Part shown: one piece after another, positions 44,462-57,238 of the stretch
Layout of the letters: each line of letters opens with the position of its first letter
Numbering within the stretch: position 1 is the first letter of the stretch
NCBI RefSeq assembly: GCF_003096575.1
Contig: NZ_QEKT01000006.1
Coordinates: forward strand, 26,918 to 90,917
Length of the DNA stretch: 64,000 nt
Direction: 5' to 3'
DNA from: Convivina intestini
Lineage (GTDB): Bacteria; Bacillota; Bacilli; Lactobacillales; Lactobacillaceae
Made by a program: the position numbers and the translations under genes
Notes under the pieces: generated by a model
The model's database searches: none
Seen by the model: the letters and a program-made list of their open reading frames with translations, nothing else
What the model was told of the DNA's origin: nothing

Positions 44462-45460
44462 ATGAAGTATACCGTTGTAGGTGCTGGGGCAATGGGCTTG
44501 CGTTATGGACTTTTATTACAAGAAAAAGCCGGTTTAGATGTTGAATTCGTTGAACCTACTGCTGCTAGCTTAGAGAAAATTCATTCACAAAACGATCAAG
44601 TCTGGCAATCCCGTGATCAAAAGGGCCGTCATCAAGTACCAGTTAAAATTTTTTCACCTGAAGAATACGAGGGGGATCCGGATGTATGGATTTTCTTTAT
44701 GAAGCAAATGCAACTAGCTGATACTTTAAAACGTGTGGCGCCTAAATTCAAAAAGCATCAGACTGCTCTAGGTGCTATGAATGGTATGGGACACATTGAA
44801 AAGTTGCAAGAGTACTTCGATGACGAACATATCATTGGTGGAACCGCCATGATTGCAACGATTTTAAATGATTATGGCGATGTTGATTTTATGGGAAAAG
44901 AAGGTGCCGGATCGTCAGTCTATGCCAATCTAACTGAACAACGCTCGGCCGTAATGGACCAACTCCAAGAAGATTTCCAAGCAGCTAATTTAAACCCATC
45001 CTATAGTGATAATTTCATGGGCACCTTGTTAACCAAGGTATTCTTTAATGCCGTTGAAAATTCTATCGCCACGATGTTCCAATCACGCATGGGACAATTA
45101 ATGGCCTATGATAACTTCTTGGAAGGAATTGCCCGTCCCCTAATTAATGAGGCTTATGATGCCGCTGAAGCAGCTGGCATTACCCTCTTAGAGAGCCGAG
45201 ATGACATGGTGGCCCAAGTTGATTATGTTTCCCGTGTTGCTAATCCACTGCATTTTCCATCAATGTATCAAGACTTTGTCAAGGGCCGTCCCACCGAAGT
45301 AGATTATATTAACGGCTGGATTGCTGATTTAGCTGAAAAGAATGATGTTCAAGCACCTAATCAACGTTTTGTTACCAACCTAGTTCATTTAGCTGAAGAA
45401 ATGCGTCAATACAATCCGCCAGTTAATAAATTAGCTCCTGAATACCGTAACGCTCAATAG
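44462..45460 (+). CDS. 2-dehydropantoate 2-reductase-family protein (PanE/ApbA)
   Basis: 332 residues. N-terminal NADP Rossmann motif YTVVGAGAMGLRYG, a middle GAMNGMGH region, and the C-terminal helical domain with LLTKVFFNAVENSIATMF (catalytic Lys) and FPSMYQDFVKGRPTEVDYINGW, the substrate signature. Family members reduce ketopantoate for CoA synthesis or related 2-keto acids. ATG 44462 follows AGGAGG; a longer ORF begins before the promoter and is rejected. No panB/panC nearby. Confidence 0.88.
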   Translation: MKYTVVGAGAMGLRYGLLLQEKAGLDVEFVEPTAASLEKIHSQNDQVWQSRDQKGRHQVPVKIFSPEEYEGDPDVWIFFMKQMQLADTLKRVAPKFKKHQTALGAMNGMGHIEKLQEYFDDEHIIGGTAMIATILNDYGDVDFMGKEGAGSSVYANLTEQRSAVMDQLQEDFQAANLNPSYSDNFMGTLLTKVFFNAVENSIATMFQSRMGQLMAYDNFLEGIARPLINEAYDAAEAAGITLLESRDDMVAQVDYVSRVANPLHFPSMYQDFVKGRPTEVDYINGWIADLAEKNDVQAPNQRFVTNLVHLAEEMRQYNPPVNKLAPEYRNAQ

Positions 45461-45469
45461 ATGTAAACA

Positions 45470-45502
45470 AAAAAGTCGCAATCAAATGATTGCGACTTTT
45501 TT
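45470..45502. terminator. Terminator shared by the PanE-like gene and tRNA-Glu
   Basis: AAAAAGTCGCAATCA/TGATTGCGACTTTTT hairpin with flanking A and T runs; lies just beyond the 3' ends of both. Confidence 0.88.
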
Positions 45503-45504
45503 AG

Positions 45505-45576
45505 TAGCTCGTGAGAGAATCGAACTCTCGATTCCGCCGTGAAAGGGCAGCGTCTTAGCCACTTGACCAACGAGCC
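45505..45576 (-). tRNA. tRNA-Glu (TTC anticodon)
   Basis: Reverse-strand cloverleaf: acceptor GGCTCGT with ACGAGCT (first pair G-U), anticodon stem CTGCC/GGCGG with loop CTTTCAC (TTC), T-arm GAGAG-TTCGATT-CTCTC. CCA not encoded. Lies just upstream of the shared terminator. Confidence 0.94.
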
Positions 45577-45684
45577 ATGGTCAGTGTTGTCTTAAACAAC
45601 TATTACATCATACCAAGGATCAAATGGTTGGTCAAGTAAATTCCCAACATTTATCAGAAAAGTTTTCAAAAATTGAAAGTAAAT

Positions 45685-45711
45685 AAAAAGGACTGCTGAG
45701 CAGTCCTTAAA
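45685..45711 (-). terminator. Terminator of the atp operon
   Basis: AAGGACTGCTCAGCAGTCCTT palindrome followed by T residues, directly after atpC. Confidence 0.85.
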
Positions 45712-45712
45712 A

Positions 45713-46159
45713 TTAGCGTCCTGAATTAACAGAAGCTACTTGAATTCGATTAACAGCTCGCATTAATGCTACACGAGCAAGTACGATTTCATGTTGATTT
45801 TTAATCTCTTGGGCATGAGCCAAACGGGCTTCAGCACGTTCTTTAGCACTCTTAGCACGAGAAACATCAATTTTATCCGATGTTTCAGCACTATCGGCAA
45901 TCACAGTTAGAACACTGTTAGAAAATTCAGCAATCCCACCATTAACAGCCAGTGGTAAATAACGGCCATCTTTTTTAATCACTAACTCACTAATCGACAA
46001 AGCTGCCAAAACCGGCACGTGATTGGCCATCACACCGACTTGACCTCCCTGGGTATTTAGAATAGCTAGTTCCACACCATCTTGGCTATACATATCTCCT
46101 TCGGGCGTTACGATTTTAACCGTAATCCCCTTTGACGCTGTATTCTTTTCATCTGCCAT
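45713..46159 (-). CDS. atpC: ATP synthase epsilon subunit
   Basis: 148-residue central-stalk subunit: beta-sandwich start ITVKIVTPEGDMYSQDGVELAILNTQGGQVGVMANHVPVLAAL, then a C-terminal helical hairpin. Last gene of the operon, 14 bases after atpD. Confidence 0.96.
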   Translation of the reverse strand: MADEKNTASKGITVKIVTPEGDMYSQDGVELAILNTQGGQVGVMANHVPVLAALSISELVIKKDGRYLPLAVNGGIAEFSNSVLTVIADSAETSDKIDVSRAKSAKERAEARLAHAQEIKNQHEIVLARVALMRAVNRIQVASVNSGR

Positions 46160-46173
46160 TAATCAGTACCCCC

Positions 46174-47586
<1,413 letters not shown>

Positions 47587-47637
47587 TCATTTTGTGGCTG
47601 TCCAACAGCCCTTAATCTTACCAAATCAGCTAGTCGT

Positions 47638-48546
47638 CTATTCTAGAGCAACCATGCCACCGGTAATTTCAGTAATTTCAGTAGTGATTTGAGCTTGACG
47701 AGCACGGTTATACTGCAAACCTAAACGACTAATCAAATCATCAGCACTATCAGTGGCTGATTTCATAGCGGTTGAAGAAGCAGCGTGCTCAGCTGTTTTA
47801 GCATCCAAAACCGCTTCATACACTAAGCTTTGCGCAAATTGAGGCAAAACTACATTTAAAACGGCATTCGTATCAGGCTCAATTTCGTAGACACTATGAA
47901 CGTTGTACTCTGACTTTTGTGCCTCGTTACCGCCCATGCGAGCTAAAGTATCAGCAGTTAACGGTAGTAACTGCACATCACGGTACTCACTGGTCAAGCG
48001 ATTAACAAAGTGGTTATAAACCACGTGCAAAGCATCAAAAACTTCGGCATCATACAAGTCAATCACGGTCTTTAAAACAGAACGAATTTCATTAAAACTT
48101 GGTACATCAGAAACGCCCCGGTGCTCAACAGCTACGTTAAATCCGCGCTTTTTGTAGAAATCAGCCCCATTACCACCAACCGCTAAGATGACAGTGTTGG
48201 TAGTATCAAGTGACAGTTTTTTCATCAAGTCATTGGTTTGTTTGATGACATTGGCGTTATAAGAGCCCACCAAACCACGATCAGAGGTTATCACCAAAAT
48301 ACCGGTCTTTTTAATATCCCGTTGTCCAATCAAGGGAATATGTTTGGCATCGACGTTGTCTAATAGATGGGCCGCAACTAAGTGCTCAACCACAACCTCC
48401 AAGCGTGATGCATAGGCATGATAACCACTACCACTACGTTGAATTTGACTCAACTTAGCTGTTGAAACCATTTGCATAGCTGACGTAATCTGACGCGTTT
48501 TTTTAGTCGATGAAATTCGACGCTGAATATCTTGCAAAGAAGCCAT
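47638..48546 (-). CDS. atpG: ATP synthase gamma subunit
   Basis: 302-residue rotor shaft. Starts [27 protein letters not shown], ends with [27 protein letters not shown] 48546 with GGAGGCG upstream. Gap of 63 bases before atpD. Confidence 0.97.
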   Translation of the reverse strand: MASLQDIQRRISSTKKTRQITSAMQMVSTAKLSQIQRSGSGYHAYASRLEVVVEHLVAAHLLDNVDAKHIPLIGQRDIKKTGILVITSDRGLVGSYNANVIKQTNDLMKKLSLDTTNTVILAVGGNGADFYKKRGFNVAVEHRGVSDVPSFNEIRSVLKTVIDLYDAEVFDALHVVYNHFVNRLTSEYRDVQLLPLTADTLARMGGNEAQKSEYNVHSVYEIEPDTNAVLNVVLPQFAQSLVYEAVLDAKTAEHAASSTAMKSATDSADDLISRLGLQYNRARQAQITTEITEITGGMVALE

Positions 48547-48561
48547 CAACAACGCCTCCTT

Positions 48562-50088
<1,527 letters not shown>

Positions 50089-50091
50089 TCA

Positions 50092-50634
50092 CTAACCTAA
50101 TAACTGTGCCTTCATTTGAGTAATTTTAGTGCGTAAACTACCATCAACTAATAATGACTTAGATTGCATAATCACACCACCAATAATGGTAGGATCAACT
50201 TGATAGGTTGGATTGAGCTGCTTAGCCCCGCTATGACGGATAAAGGCCGCTTCCAACTTCGCTTTTTGATCCTGCTCTACTTCTAAGGCGGTGATGATAT
50301 CAACATCAACAATGCCTTGGCTTTGCTTATACAAATCTAGGAAATCATCAATAATTTGGTCTAACAGCATTAAACGTCCATTAGCCATTAAAATCCTTAA
50401 TAGATTTTGAACGCTAGGAACTGCTGTTTTGGTCAAGGTATTAACTAGCTGATCTTGATTTTTAGCATCAAGTTCGCGTGAGGCCAGGGTTACTAAAAGC
50501 ATTGGTTGCTCTGCAATCACCTGTTTAAGGGCTGTTAAATCAGCCACAACCTCATCGCTATTATGTTGTTCAGCTGCTAATTCTAAAATTGCCTGGGCGT
50601 ACTGGTTAACAATTTGACGTGTCTTTTTTGCCAT
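50092..50634 (-). CDS. atpH: ATP synthase delta subunit
   Basis: 180-residue peripheral stalk subunit (OSCP type): NQYAQAILELAAEQ at the N-terminus and DPTIIGGVIMQSKSLLVDGSLRTKITQMK at the C-terminus. Confidence 0.96.
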   Translation of the reverse strand: MAKKTRQIVNQYAQAILELAAEQHNSDEVVADLTALKQVIAEQPMLLVTLASRELDAKNQDQLVNTLTKTAVPSVQNLLRILMANGRLMLLDQIIDDFLDLYKQSQGIVDVDIITALEVEQDQKAKLEAAFIRHSGAKQLNPTYQVDPTIIGGVIMQSKSLLVDGSLRTKITQMKAQLLG

Positions 50635-50645
50635 CCCAATACTCC

Positions 50646-51155
50646 TTACTTATGGTCTAAATCTGCGATATAGGCGTCAATTAAAGCCCGCTGATCATCA
50701 ACAGATAGCTCCTTTTGCATCAACTTTGAAGCAATTGCCACCGAAAGGTTAGCCACTTCACTTTTAGCACCGGCAATAGCGTCAGCTTTCATCTTGGTTG
50801 CGTCTGCTTGAGCTTGCTGATGAATACTATCAGCACGTTCATTAGCCTTTGCTAAAGCGTCTTCACCCTGTTTTTGGGCACTTGCTTTAGCGCTGGCCAC
50901 AACTTCGCTAGCCTGCTGCCGAGTTTGGTCAAGCTCGTTTTGCCGTTGCTCAACCAATTGCTCAGCCTGTTGACGTGATTCCTCTGCCCCATCAAGGTCA
51001 GAAGAAATTTTGTCGGCTCGTTGATCCAAAACCTTAGTTAGTGGCCCAAAAGCCACCTTTTTAAGGATAACCATCAAGACAAGGAAGGCAACAATGATAA
51101 ACAGCATATCACCCAATGGCATTTCTTTTGCTGCTAATAACGTTGTTCCCAACAT
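50646..51155 (-). CDS. atpF: ATP synthase b subunit
   Basis: 169 residues: one N-terminal membrane helix, then a long charged, Gln/Ala-rich coiled coil (about 45-150) forming the stator. Standard operon position. Confidence 0.96.
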   Translation of the reverse strand: MLGTTLLAAKEMPLGDMLFIIVAFLVLMVILKKVAFGPLTKVLDQRADKISSDLDGAEESRQQAEQLVEQRQNELDQTRQQASEVVASAKASAQKQGEDALAKANERADSIHQQAQADATKMKADAIAGAKSEVANLSVAIASKLMQKELSVDDQRALIDAYIADLDHK

Positions 51156-51179
51156 GATTTTCCTCCGTAGTACTTTGGT

Positions 51180-51419
<240 letters not shown>

Positions 51420-51512
51420 TTAGATATAAATATGGCTCCTACCATAAGTTACTGTAGTGTGGATGATAACGCTCCCGCGTGACTGTGATAGTCTCATAAA
51501 TAGTCCTAATGA

Positions 51513-52238
51513 CTACTCATTTCCCGACAATTGGGCAATGAAGACACCCGTCAAGATGACAAAGACGTAGGCCTGGATGGCACCGATAAAGAGTGAAAAT
51601 CCTTGCCAAATCATTTCTAATGGTAAGGCTAAGATGGTCAAAAATCCGTTGAAGTGCCCGGGCCAAGCCATACTACCGGCAATCAAGTTCAAGAGCATCT
51701 CACCGGCAAAAATATTACCAAATAGACGCAACGATAGCGTCAAGAAGTTAGCCAACTGCTCAATAATATTGAGGGGTAACATCCAAGAATATGGTGTTAG
51801 CAGCATATTCTTAAGGTATCCACCCAAACCAAGTTCCTTTACACCAATACCATGGGCAATGGCTAAGGTCATAATGGACAAGGTCATTGTCACAATTGGA
51901 TCAGCAGTTGGAGACTTCATGTAAGTTACGCCGTCACCCATTTTAATCTGTAATAGCAACCCAATTTCGTTTGAAACTATAACAAAGAAAAATAAAGTGA
52001 AAGCATACAAGCCAAACTTACGGGCTAAATCTTTGGGGAGTTGCCCACCGATAATACTGTTGGAGAAATCTAACATCCACTCCATAGCATTTTGTCGTTT
52101 ATTTGGCCTGACACTTGGTCGGCGGCTTAGAAAAACCGCAATCGCAACCACAATCGCCATCGAAACTAGGGTTGAAATGATAATCGACCAATCGAAAGTC
52201 AAACCTAAGAATCGAAATGTTGCCGTTGGTTCATCCAT
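51513..52238 (-). CDS. atpB: ATP synthase a subunit
   Basis: 241-residue membrane half-channel subunit; SLRLFGNIFAGEMLLNL contains the essential Arg. First gene of atpBEFHAGDC; there is no atpI gene before it. A gap of about 100 bases before atpE contains small inverted repeats that might tune c-subunit expression. Confidence 0.97.
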   Translation of the reverse strand: MDEPTATFRFLGLTFDWSIIISTLVSMAIVVAIAVFLSRRPSVRPNKRQNAMEWMLDFSNSIIGGQLPKDLARKFGLYAFTLFFFVIVSNEIGLLLQIKMGDGVTYMKSPTADPIVTMTLSIMTLAIAHGIGVKELGLGGYLKNMLLTPYSWMLPLNIIEQLANFLTLSLRLFGNIFAGEMLLNLIAGSMAWPGHFNGFLTILALPLEMIWQGFSLFIGAIQAYVFVILTGVFIAQLSGNE

Positions 52239-52308
52239 GCGTTCGCTCCTTTCTTAATTTAATATTTGGCGAACACCTTTGACCAGCAATCCGTCAGAAT
52301 ATAAACCA

Positions 52309-52337
52309 ATGATACGCCTTGACTTTTTTAAATTCAA
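52309..52337 (-). promoter_or_regulatory. Promoter of the atp operon
   Basis: Reverse strand TTGAAT (52332-52337), 17-base spacer, TATCAT (52309-52314), about 70 bases before atpB. Confidence 0.65.
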
Positions 52338-52428
52338 CAGCAAAAAGATAATTTCACAAGAAAAAATACCGGTACGAAAGCCGTTAGAGAGGCATTGGCA
52401 AATCTTTAACAAATATTTAAAAAGCATA

Positions 52429-52453
52429 TAAAAAAGCTTGATAAATCAAGCTT
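52429..52453 (-). terminator. Terminator of uraA
   Basis: AAGCTTGA-TTTA-TCAAGCTT followed by T residues on the reverse strand. Confidence 0.85.
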
Positions 52454-52460
52454 CACATAA

Positions 52461-53735
52461 CTATTCTCTCTCGCTGGCCGCCACCTTAGGCAACACTAAA
52501 TTCAAAACAATTCCAAGGACTGTTGCTAGAGCAACCCCTGAAAAATCAACCTGACTACTTAATTGCAAATGAAAATTACCAATCCCAATCACTAAAATCG
52601 GGGCGGCAATCATTAAATTCCGCTTTTTACTGTAATCAATCTGATTATTCACTATAACTTGTAAACCAGCAGCGGCAATTACACCATACAACATGAAACC
52701 AACCCCACCGGTTACAGCACCAGGAATAGTACTAATTAAGGCGGATAACTTACCAATAAAACTAAAGATAACTGCCAAGAAAGCTGCACCACCGATAACC
52801 CAGACAGAGTAAACCCGGCTCAATTGCATGACACCGATATTTTCACCATAAGAAGTTACAGCGGGTCCGCCAACCAAACCAGCAGCGATGGAAGCTGCTC
52901 CATCACCAGTCAAGGTCCGTTTCAAGCCAGGATTTTCAAAAAAGTCATGGCCCGTAATTTTTGACAAAACCATCAAATGCCCCAAGTGTTCCGATAAAGT
53001 AACTAGGGCCAAAGGTGCCATACTAAGCACGGCAGCTGGATAGAAAACAAATCCCCGTTCATCTAAGAAAGATTCAAATTTAGGCATTTGGAACCAATGG
53101 GCTTGGCTAACAACTGACAAATCAACTAGTCCAACCGCCAAAGCCACTAAGTAGCCAAAAATAATACCCAACAAAACAGGCAAAAGTCCTAAAAAACCAC
53201 GCAAGAACATGTTAAAGGCAATCGTGGCCAACAGCGTAGCTAGAGCCACCACAAAAACCTTTAAATCATAGTGTCCGTTCAATTGAGTAGCTGAACTAGC
53301 GGCGGCTCCGGCCAAGCTCAAACCAATTACCATAATAACTGGCCCCACTACAGCTGGTGGAAAAATAGCATTAATCCAATCCGTACCAGTAAAGGTCACG
53401 ACCAAAGCAACAATTAAGTAAACTACCCCAACGGAAATGACTCCTTGGGCAACGGCTGGATAACCCACAGTTTTTAAAAGTGAAGTCATCGGAATAATAA
53501 AGGCAAAACTAGAACCCATATAGGCCGGAATTCGTCCACGGGTGATTAAGATGTGGATTAAAGTACCAATTCCGGATGAAAAGAGGGCCACACCCGGATT
53601 TAATCCAACTAGCAAAGGCACTAAGACCGTTGCACCAAACATGGAAAAAAGGTGTTGTAAGGACAACCCAAACCAAGTAAGAAAAGGTGGACGTTCATAG
53701 AGATCATAAACCGGCTTATTGCTTTCTTCTGACAT
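52461..53735 (-). CDS. uraA: Uracil permease (NCS2 family)
   Basis: 424 residues, about 14 membrane segments. PPFLTWFGLSLQHLFSMFGATVLVPLLVGLNPGVALFSSGIGTLIHIL, SSFAFIIP, LVTLSEHLGHLMVLSKI (catalytic Glu-His region) and AGLVGGPAVTSYGENIGV mark a UraA/PyrP uracil transporter. ATG 53735 follows GAGGAAAA. No PyrR attenuator was seen upstream; instead the gpmA terminator lies there. Confidence 0.93.
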   Translation of the reverse strand: MSEESNKPVYDLYERPPFLTWFGLSLQHLFSMFGATVLVPLLVGLNPGVALFSSGIGTLIHILITRGRIPAYMGSSFAFIIPMTSLLKTVGYPAVAQGVISVGVVYLIVALVVTFTGTDWINAIFPPAVVGPVIMVIGLSLAGAAASSATQLNGHYDLKVFVVALATLLATIAFNMFLRGFLGLLPVLLGIIFGYLVALAVGLVDLSVVSQAHWFQMPKFESFLDERGFVFYPAAVLSMAPLALVTLSEHLGHLMVLSKITGHDFFENPGLKRTLTGDGAASIAAGLVGGPAVTSYGENIGVMQLSRVYSVWVIGGAAFLAVIFSFIGKLSALISTIPGAVTGGVGFMLYGVIAAAGLQVIVNNQIDYSKKRNLMIAAPILVIGIGNFHLQLSSQVDFSGVALATVLGIVLNLVLPKVAASERE

Positions 53736-53764
53736 AATTTTCCTCGATTTTAACAAGAGTGCAG

Positions 53765-53788
53765 TAAAAAACCTGCCAATGGCAGGCA
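53765..53788 (-). terminator. Terminator of gpmA
   Basis: CCTGCC-ATT-GGCAGG followed by six T residues on the reverse strand. Confidence 0.85.
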
Positions 53789-53801
53789 GGCTAAGTCAAT
53801 A

Positions 53802-54515
53802 TTACTTGGTCAAAACTTTCTTTGATACGATTGACAAATCATCATCCAAATCGTAAACAATTGGTTGACCGTTAGCAATCTCAACACCCAAAATTTCGTC
53901 ATCTGAAATTTGTTCCAAATGCTTAACAAGAGCACGCAAAGAGTTACCATGGGCACCGATAACCACGTTCTTACCGGCCTTTAAGTCCTTAGCAATGTTT
54001 GAATACCAGAAAGGCAAAACACGTTCCAAGGTAATCTTAAGGTTTTCACCCAAAGGTAGGTCCCCATAAGGTACATCAGCATAACGGCGGTCAAAAGCAG
54101 GGTAAGTCTTGCCTTGAACAGTCACTTCAGGATCATAGCTATCCAACATTGGTGGCAAAACATCGTATGAACGACGCCAGATATGAACTTGGTCATCGCC
54201 CCACTTTTCAGCAGCTTCGGCCTTGTTTTGTCCTTGCAATGCACCGTAATGACGTTCATTCAAGCGCCATGACTTAGTTTCAGGAACGTAAAGCTGACCA
54301 GCTTCTTCGAGGGCCAAATGAAGGGTTGTGATTGCTCGAGTCAACACTGAAGTATAGGCTTGATCAAACTCAATTCCTTCTTGTGCCAACAATTCACCAG
54401 CATCCTTAGCTTGCTGAATACCCTTGTCAGACAACTTGGTATCCACCCAACCATTGAACAAGTTCAAAGCATTCCATTCACTTTGACCATGTCGAATTAA
54501 TACTAACTTAGCCAT
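53802..54515 (-). CDS. gpmA: 2,3-bisphosphoglycerate-dependent phosphoglycerate mutase
   Basis: 237-residue glycolytic mutase interconverting 3- and 2-phosphoglycerate. Catalytic [10 protein letters not shown] with the phospho-histidine, [14 protein letters not shown], and [14 protein letters not shown]. Monocistronic, with TATAAT at 54551-54556 (reverse) as its probable -10. Confidence 0.97.
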   Translation of the reverse strand: MAKLVLIRHGQSEWNALNLFNGWVDTKLSDKGIQQAKDAGELLAQEGIEFDQAYTSVLTRAITTLHLALEEAGQLYVPETKSWRLNERHYGALQGQNKAEAAEKWGDDQVHIWRRSYDVLPPMLDSYDPEVTVQGKTYPAFDRRYADVPYGDLPLGENLKITLERVLPFWYSNIAKDLKAGKNVVIGAHGNSLRALVKHLEQISDDEILGVEIANGQPIVYDLDDDLSIVSKKVLTK

Positions 54516-54586
54516 GTTTTTAAAACTCCTTAGTCTTTGTTTACTTGTTAATTATACTGCAAAATAAACAAAATTTCAGCAAAACA

Positions 54587-54614
54587 AAAAGCCTAGGAAA
54601 ATTCCTAGGCTTTA
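54587..54614 (-). terminator. Terminator of the cold-shock gene
   Basis: AAAGCCTAGGAA/TTCCTAGGCTTT hairpin with T tail. Confidence 0.88.
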
Positions 54615-54618
54615 AATA

Positions 54619-54819
54619 TTAATCTTTAACGATGTTAGTAGCTTGCAAACCACGGTCTGAGTTTTCAACTTCGAAAGTTACTGACTGACCGTCTTCCAAA
54701 GTCTTGAAACCGTCACCTTGGATAGCTGAGAAGTGAGCGAAAACATCTTCACCGTTTTCACGAGTGATGAAGCCGTAACCCTTTTCTCCGTTAAACCACT
54801 TTACTGTTCCTTTTTCCAT
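54619..54819 (-). CDS. Cold-shock protein (CspA family)
   Basis: 66-residue single OB-fold: [32 protein letters not shown] carries both RNA-binding motifs RNP1 (KGYGFI) and RNP2 (VFAHF). RNA chaperone. Preceded by an untranslated leader of about 107 bases, typical of cold-inducible csp genes. Confidence 0.96.
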   Translation of the reverse strand: MEKGTVKWFNGEKGYGFITRENGEDVFAHFSAIQGDGFKTLEDGQSVTFEVENSDRGLQATNIVKD

Positions 54820-54932
54820 GATTGTTCTCCTTTAGGTGTATCACCAAAATAATGTAGTTGTAATTAAAAATAATTGGTATGACGCCTTCCGAAAAAAACA
54901 AATCAAAATCAAAAACTTAAATTACTATCGTT

Positions 54933-54961
54933 AGTATAGCATGCTTCCAAAGAGAGTACAA
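54933..54961 (-). promoter_or_regulatory. Promoter of the cold-shock gene
   Basis: Reverse strand TTGTAC (54956-54961), 17-base spacer, TATACT (54933-54938), with a long AT-rich 5' leader. Confidence 0.75.
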
Positions 54962-54980
54962 GTGCTCCCTTGAACAAAGA

Positions 54981-55649
54981 CTAAATATTCAGTGTCGCTT
55001 TGATTTGCTGTACCTGTTTGATGCCCGCTTGATCAGGATCACTTTGTGCCAGTTCAGCTAAGGCTTCTTGCTGTTGAGCTAAAGTCGCCTTTTCTTCATC
55101 AGTCTTAGGCGTTATTTTAGCCTGTAAAGTTTTAGCTTGCTGAGTTGTCAGAGCAATCCAGTTCTGTGGCAACTGGTAGGTAACTTGGCGCTTTTTTAAC
55201 TCACCATCATTGCCAGCAATGTTAAACATCAACTTCCAGAAATCATTTTTATAGACGTAGCACGTATCCTTAGTAACCCGATAAGCTTGATTACCAGCAA
55301 TTGCTTGACGATTAGTCGTCATCGTCAAATCAGGTTTAACAATGGTGGGCTTTTGATCTTGTTCATGCTGACGATAAATGTAAACATTTTCTTTTCCAGA
55401 AGTACCAACCGGCTGATACAACAATACGCCATAGCCCTTGGAATTAGTAGCTGAGTACATCACGCTTTTATGCGTGGTAACTTTTGTTTCCATGCCAAAG
55501 TGGTTGGCCATATTAGCCGTAATCAGACCCACTGATAAAATGATACCTACGAAACCGATGACACCGCCAATAACATAGGCCTGTTTATCTAAAAACATCA
55601 AAGAAATAAAGGCTAGTGCCACAAAGAGAAATAGAATCAATAAAATCAT
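54981..55649 (-). CDS. DUF4811-type membrane protein
   Basis: 222 residues: two N-terminal membrane segments, then a soluble domain. It overlaps the preceding efflux gene by four bases (ATGA), a pairing known for DUF4811 proteins next to DHA2 transporters in lactobacilli. Function unknown; probably accessory to the transporter. Confidence 0.75.
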   Translation of the reverse strand: MILLILFLFVALAFISLMFLDKQAYVIGGVIGFVGIILSVGLITANMANHFGMETKVTTHKSVMYSATNSKGYGVLLYQPVGTSGKENVYIYRQHEQDQKPTIVKPDLTMTTNRQAIAGNQAYRVTKDTCYVYKNDFWKLMFNIAGNDGELKKRQVTYQLPQNWIALTTQQAKTLQAKITPKTDEEKATLAQQQEALAELAQSDPDQAGIKQVQQIKATLNI

Positions 55650-57157
55650 GCTTTTTCCTCCTCAGGTTCAGCAGCAGTTACCTTACCCTTGTGTAAGAAA
55701 AAGGCCAGGATGAAAGCTACTAGGACAAAACCAGCCGCACACAAGAATGACGCATGGAAACCAGATAGACCAGCATTCAGCATCTGCTGAGCATATTCCA
55801 ACGGATCCTTGATTTTCAAGCTACTGGTAGGCGTATGGTCATTAATTACGGATTGCATGATAGAAGATAGTACCGCTGTCCCTAGGGAAGCAGCTACCTG
55901 ACGAATCGTGTTGTTGACGGCCGTTCCCTGGGCAACTTGATTTTGTCGCAAAACTCCCATGGCTGATGAGGTTAGCGGCATCATAGTCAAAGCAATTCCA
56001 GCCATCCGTAGCATATACAAGGTGGTGATGAAAACTGTCGGTGTCGTTTCAGTTAGTTGGTAAAAGGGTACGGTTCCAATGAAAACCAAACTAAATCCAA
56101 AGATAACCAAACGACGGGCCCCGTGCTTATCGTATAGATAACCAGCTAGTGGGGACAGTGCCCCCATCATCAATGCTCCGGGTAAGAGCGTCAAACCTGA
56201 ATTTAATGGACTTAAACCACGTACACGTTGCATGTAAATTGGCAAAACCATTTCCACACCAATCATGGCAATAAAAGCCAACGAAACTAAGATGGTCGTA
56301 ATGGTAAATTGACGATTTTTGAAGACTGAAATATCTAAGAAAGGCACTGCCATGCGTGACTGATGCCAAGCAAATTCTGCAATGACTAGCAGTCCCAAAA
56401 GCATTGGCAAAATTACCCAAGTAAAACTCGTCCACCCATGATCGGAAACCATAGCTGATCCAAACAGAATCAAGCCAAATCCAAAGGTAGATTCAATTAG
56501 GGATCGTACGTTTAACTTCACATCACGTGTAGGTAAAATGTTTTTAAAGTAGACAAATGAAATTAACAAAACGGCAATCGCAATTGGCAACACCAAAATA
56601 AAGATTGAACGCCAGTTACCGGCAATTGTTAAACCTAAAAACGTGTGATCTTGGTCAAGAATCCAACCTGATAGTGTTGGGCCAAGGGCTGGGGCCATTC
56701 CAATAACTAGACCAACCATCCCCAAGGCTTTTCCACGTGATTCTTCACTAAAGAGGGCCAAGGCAACAACCTGCATCAAAGGCATTACGATTCCAGCTGC
56801 AACCGCTTGTAGGGCTCGAGCAACCATCAACAGCCAAAAAGCACTTGTTGGTGTCACCACTGCAATCAGTGTCCCAACAATATAGATGAGTAGTGCTGAT
56901 AAATATAAAAATTTTGTGGGAACACGGGTATTAAGGAAGGCCGAAACCGGCACCATAATGCCATTAACCATCAAAAAAATAGTAGTTAGCCACTGGACCC
57001 CTGCTGAATCAACCTTAAACGCTGTCATCAAACTAGGTAAAGCAGTCCCCAATGAGGTCTGCATCAAAATAATAACGAAAGAACCGATTAACAAAAGGGC
57101 CATCATGGCAATTTTATTAATTGGCTTCCCGTTCATGTCTTTTAGTTCACTGGACAT
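55646..57157 (-). CDS. DHA2-family (14-TMS) major facilitator efflux protein
   Basis: 503 residues with about 14 membrane segments. VDSAGVQWLTTIFLMVNGIMVPVSAFL, the motif-C-like LGMVGLVIGMAPALGPTLSGWIL of drug:H+ antiporters, and a late AGIALTMMPLTSSAMGVL. LmrB/EmrB-like, exporting hydrophobic compounds. GGAGG precedes the ATG. Its promoter region contains a likely operator. Confidence 0.9.
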   Translation of the reverse strand: MSSELKDMNGKPINKIAMMALLLIGSFVIILMQTSLGTALPSLMTAFKVDSAGVQWLTTIFLMVNGIMVPVSAFLNTRVPTKFLYLSALLIYIVGTLIAVVTPTSAFWLLMVARALQAVAAGIVMPLMQVVALALFSEESRGKALGMVGLVIGMAPALGPTLSGWILDQDHTFLGLTIAGNWRSIFILVLPIAIAVLLISFVYFKNILPTRDVKLNVRSLIESTFGFGLILFGSAMVSDHGWTSFTWVILPMLLGLLVIAEFAWHQSRMAVPFLDISVFKNRQFTITTILVSLAFIAMIGVEMVLPIYMQRVRGLSPLNSGLTLLPGALMMGALSPLAGYLYDKHGARRLVIFGFSLVFIGTVPFYQLTETTPTVFITTLYMLRMAGIALTMMPLTSSAMGVLRQNQVAQGTAVNNTIRQVAASLGTAVLSSIMQSVINDHTPTSSLKIKDPLEYAQQMLNAGLSGFHASFLCAAGFVLVAFILAFFLHKGKVTAAEPEEEKA

Positions 57158-57181
57158 GTTGATTCCTCCTAAAAATTAAAA

Positions 57182-57225
57182 AATTACACAATGGGTAATT
57201 GTACACCAAAGTGTAATTATGTCAA
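57182..57225 (-). promoter_or_regulatory. Promoter/operator of the DHA2-DUF4811 operon
   Basis: Reverse strand TTGACA (57220-57225), 16-base spacer, TACAAT (57198-57203). Perfect inverted arms AATTACAC (57182-57189) and GTGTAATT (57211-57218) bracket the -10, and GTACAC-CAAA-GTGTAAT lies in the spacer. A repressor, likely TetR or MarR type encoded elsewhere, would block transcription. Confidence 0.7.
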
Positions 57226-57238
57226 CGTATTGCAAATC

